Assembly: GCA_003651045.1 (NCBI GenBank)
Contig: QMTJ01000076.1
Coordinates: 1-5,858, forward strand
DNA from: Thermoplasmata archaeon
Lineage (GTDB): Archaea; Thermoplasmatota; E2; DHVEG-1
DNA length: 5,858 nucleotides
Direction: 5' to 3'
Shown piece after piece: positions 5,495-5,858 of this stretch. Under the pieces are notes generated by a model. The model was not told the origin of the DNA. It saw only the letters and a program-made list of their open reading frames with translations, and made no database searches. Both the position numbers and the translations under genes were made by a program. Positions within the stretch are counted from its first letter, which is position 1; the number at the start of each line of letters is the position of its first letter.

Positions 5495-5858
5495 GTCTTT
5501 GCAAACTCCTTAAAACTGTTTATGTTCACAAGTAGACCGGAGACACCAAAATTACTCCAGTAACCTTGGTTATCCAGTTTATCCTCATATACGTATGTTT
5601 TTTTGTTTTTGAAAATGAGTTGTTTTAAAATACTCTGAAGTTTAAAATCGTCTTCTATTTCTCCTCTACCATGTAAACATACAAAACCATCCATTTTTTG
5701 ATAAAAACCCTCATCAGCATCTGTTTTTTGTTTTATCATTTCTATGTTCAAATATATTTCGACTTCAACAACTTCTTTAACACGAGGTAGATCAAACAAG
5801 GGAAACAAGTTTTCTCTAAGTATGATACATGTTGCACCAGCTGTTACAATATCTACTA
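5491..5858 (-). CDS. C-terminal part of an unrecognised protein, N-terminus beyond the right window edge
   Basis: An open frame of 121 codons that begins outside the window and ends in TGA at 5493-5491. A TTG occurs at 5808, but the frame stays open upstream of it to the edge (VDIVTAGATCIILRENLFPLFDLPR...), and nothing like a ribosome binding site precedes the TTG, so this is the tail of a longer protein and not a short gene. The visible part alternates hydrophobic strands and charged helices in an alpha/beta style: VDIVTAGATCIIL, EVVEVEIYLNIEMI, MDGFVCLHGRGEIEDD, a basic ILKQLIFKNKKTYVYED strand region, and a closing GYWSNFGVSGLLVNI. The C-L-H-G-R-G-E segment looks like a possible conserved loop. 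I do not recognise the family. It overlaps the DUF2240-like gene by four bases (ATGA), implying translational coupling and perhaps joint function. Confidence 0.75.
   Translation of the reverse strand, partial: VDIVTAGATCIILRENLFPLFDLPRVKEVVEVEIYLNIEMIKQKTDADEGFYQKMDGFVCLHGRGEIEDDFKLQSILKQLIFKNKKTYVYEDKLDNQGYWSNFGVSGLLVNINSFKEFAKT

Noticed and set aside
5491..5808. Reading the right-edge gene as a complete 105-residue protein starting at TTG 5808
   Set aside because: The frame is open all the way to the window edge, no ribosome binding site precedes the TTG, and upstream codons encode a plausible continuing strand (VDIVTAGATCIIL).
1..5858. CRISPR arrays, tRNA or rRNA genes and insertion sequences
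   Set aside because: No regularly spaced repeats, cloverleaf pattern, rRNA-like segment, transposase or terminal inverted repeats were seen.

Overview
This is a low-GC stretch of an archaeal, probably euryarchaeal, chromosome. The support is a two-domain CDC48/VAT-type AAA+ ATPase with an N-terminal double-psi barrel, a small PRC-barrel gene, a DUF2240-like protein (an archaea-specific family as I know it), an archaeal TctA-like permease, BRE/TATA-like promoter elements, and T-run terminators without strong hairpins. A Thermoplasmatota-related lineage is possible, but the sequence alone does not settle it.

Layout. Positions 1-259 (minus): start of a PRC-barrel protein, cut by the left edge, with a TTG start and a strong ribosome binding site. 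Positions 296-2692 (minus): the CDC48-type ATPase, 36 bases upstream of the PRC gene and probably co-transcribed with it. Positions 2693-2925: a divergent, AT-rich intergenic region with TATA-like boxes for both directions, three GTTTAAA repeats and one GC-rich inverted repeat. Positions 2926-3573 (plus): a membrane-anchored protein with two apparent OB-folds. Positions 3579-4934 (plus): a TctA-like polytopic membrane protein, five bases after the OB-fold gene, with its ribosome binding site inside that gene's end. Positions 4935-4990: a short convergent gap with facing T-runs. Positions 4991-5494 (minus): a DUF2240-like protein. Positions 5491-5858 (minus): the C-terminal end of an unrecognised protein, open at the right edge and overlapping the DUF2240-like gene by ATGA.

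There appear to be three transcription units: cdc48-PRC (minus), OB-fold-permease (plus) and unknown-DUF2240 (minus). The first concerns protein unfolding and perhaps proteasome delivery. The second looks like a two-gene membrane module in which a surface-anchored double OB-fold protein accompanies a TctA-like channel with no TctB or TctC nearby; this is the best candidate for an undescribed system. Special features of the ATPase are a charged insertion of about 60 residues in the second AAA+ domain, aromatic pore loops in both rings, and a penultimate tyrosine resembling a proteasome-docking tail. I see no RNA genes, mobile elements or CRISPR arrays.
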